Assembly: GCA_964384675.1 (NCBI GenBank)
Contig: CAYLNK010000063.1
Coordinates: 1 to 24,145, forward strand
Length of the DNA: 24,145 nt
Source of the DNA: CAYLNK01 sp964384675
GTDB taxonomy: Bacteria > Acidobacteriota > Thermoanaerobaculia > UBA5066
Reading direction: 5' to 3'
Position 1 is the stretch's first letter. Every line of letters begins with the position of its first letter. The notes beneath the pieces are model-generated. The model did not search any database. It was not told the DNA's origin and saw only the letters and a program-made list of their open reading frames with translations. Positions 23,944-24,145 of the stretch are shown piece after piece. The position numbers and the translations under genes are program-made.

Positions 23944-24145
23944 CTATGACGTGCGGTCGCCGGACGACGGGCTCGCGGTTTGAATCTCCCGCGCGGCGGC
24001 GGCGAGCCCGGGTTCTCTCAGGACCTCGTGGTGGAGGCCCGGGATCGGCACGACGCGGATCGGGGTGTCGACGAAGGGAGCCCAGCCGTTCGTCGGATCG
24101 GTCCAGTCCTGGCCGTCGCGAGGGCGCTCGACGCAGCGGAGCAAC
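23944..24145 (-). CDS. C-terminal end of a thioesterase-like (alpha/beta hydrolase) protein, partial
   Basis: The frame is open to the window edge and stops with TAG at 23946-23944. The visible 66 residues, DWTDPTNGWAPFVDTPIRVV then PIPGLHHEVLREPGLAAAAR, match the end of the thioesterase domains of NRPS/PKS lines or type II thioesterases. There the His in the P-G-x-H-x-x-x-L-x-E-P motif is the catalytic histidine. It may therefore be the end of a biosynthetic megasynthase lying outside the window. It ends only 9 bp before the metalloprotease start, so the two could share an mRNA. Confidence 0.65.
   Translation of the reverse strand, partial: LLRCVERPRDGQDWTDPTNGWAPFVDTPIRVVPIPGLHHEVLREPGLAAAAREIQTASPSSGDRTS

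Noticed and set aside
20188..23949. 1253-residue plus-strand frame over the metalloprotease
   Set aside because: Composition is Arg/Gly/Asp-dominated and runs through the repeat; the minus strand carries the zinc site and Met-turn.

Overview
The window is high-GC bacterial DNA (roughly 70% by eye), almost fully coding, with GTG and ATG starts and good Shine-Dalgarno sites. The best taxonomic hint is the 3' end: a secreted reprolysin-like metalloprotease with a Thr-Pro repeat linker and a C-terminal domain starting FHSVLPCRVIDTRNP. In my memory this architecture is common in Acidobacteriota (Thermoanaerobaculia-like) and other large soil or sediment genomes. That placement is inference. A run of exactly 100 N marks it as a draft scaffold.

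Left part (1-7406): a cluster of cysteine-peptidase genes. A TPR-like/CHAT protein (5' end outside the window) is followed by a 301-aa unknown. Convergent to them lies a secreted protein that joins a clostripain-like (C11) and a caspase-like (C14) domain, each with its own His/Cys dyad. Divergent from that, a plus-strand operon runs 5795-10383: a 212-aa unknown, a YiiX-like permuted NlpC/P60 cysteine hydrolase, a 105-aa unknown, a radical SAM enzyme whose SPASM-like tail lacks the usual cysteine, a three-helix membrane protein with a large soluble domain, and a small protein with a Cys-flanked hydrophobic segment. Three different cysteine-hydrolase folds beside a radical SAM enzyme and several small unknowns make this the best candidate for an undescribed system.

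Middle (10474-17192): a frameshifted remnant that reads like a PglW-type NERD/Ser-Thr kinase of BREX-like defence systems. Next is a minus-strand operon (15185 to 11441) of a 92-aa beta-rich protein, a four-helix membrane protein and a 997-aa exported HEAT-repeat protein. Divergent from it are a 142-aa protein with a histone-like basic tail and an overlapping gene for an exported, probably outer-membrane, protein. The 188-bp divergent spacer holds three inverted repeats.

Right part (17193-24145): a degraded stretch, an intact DUF1801 protein, an exported unknown interrupted by a frameshift, two small unknowns in a pair, the metalloprotease with its 96-bp tandem repeat and assembly gap, and the tail of a thioesterase-like gene leaving the window. 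Decayed genes at 10474, 17193 and 18262 mark this as a fast-changing accessory region.
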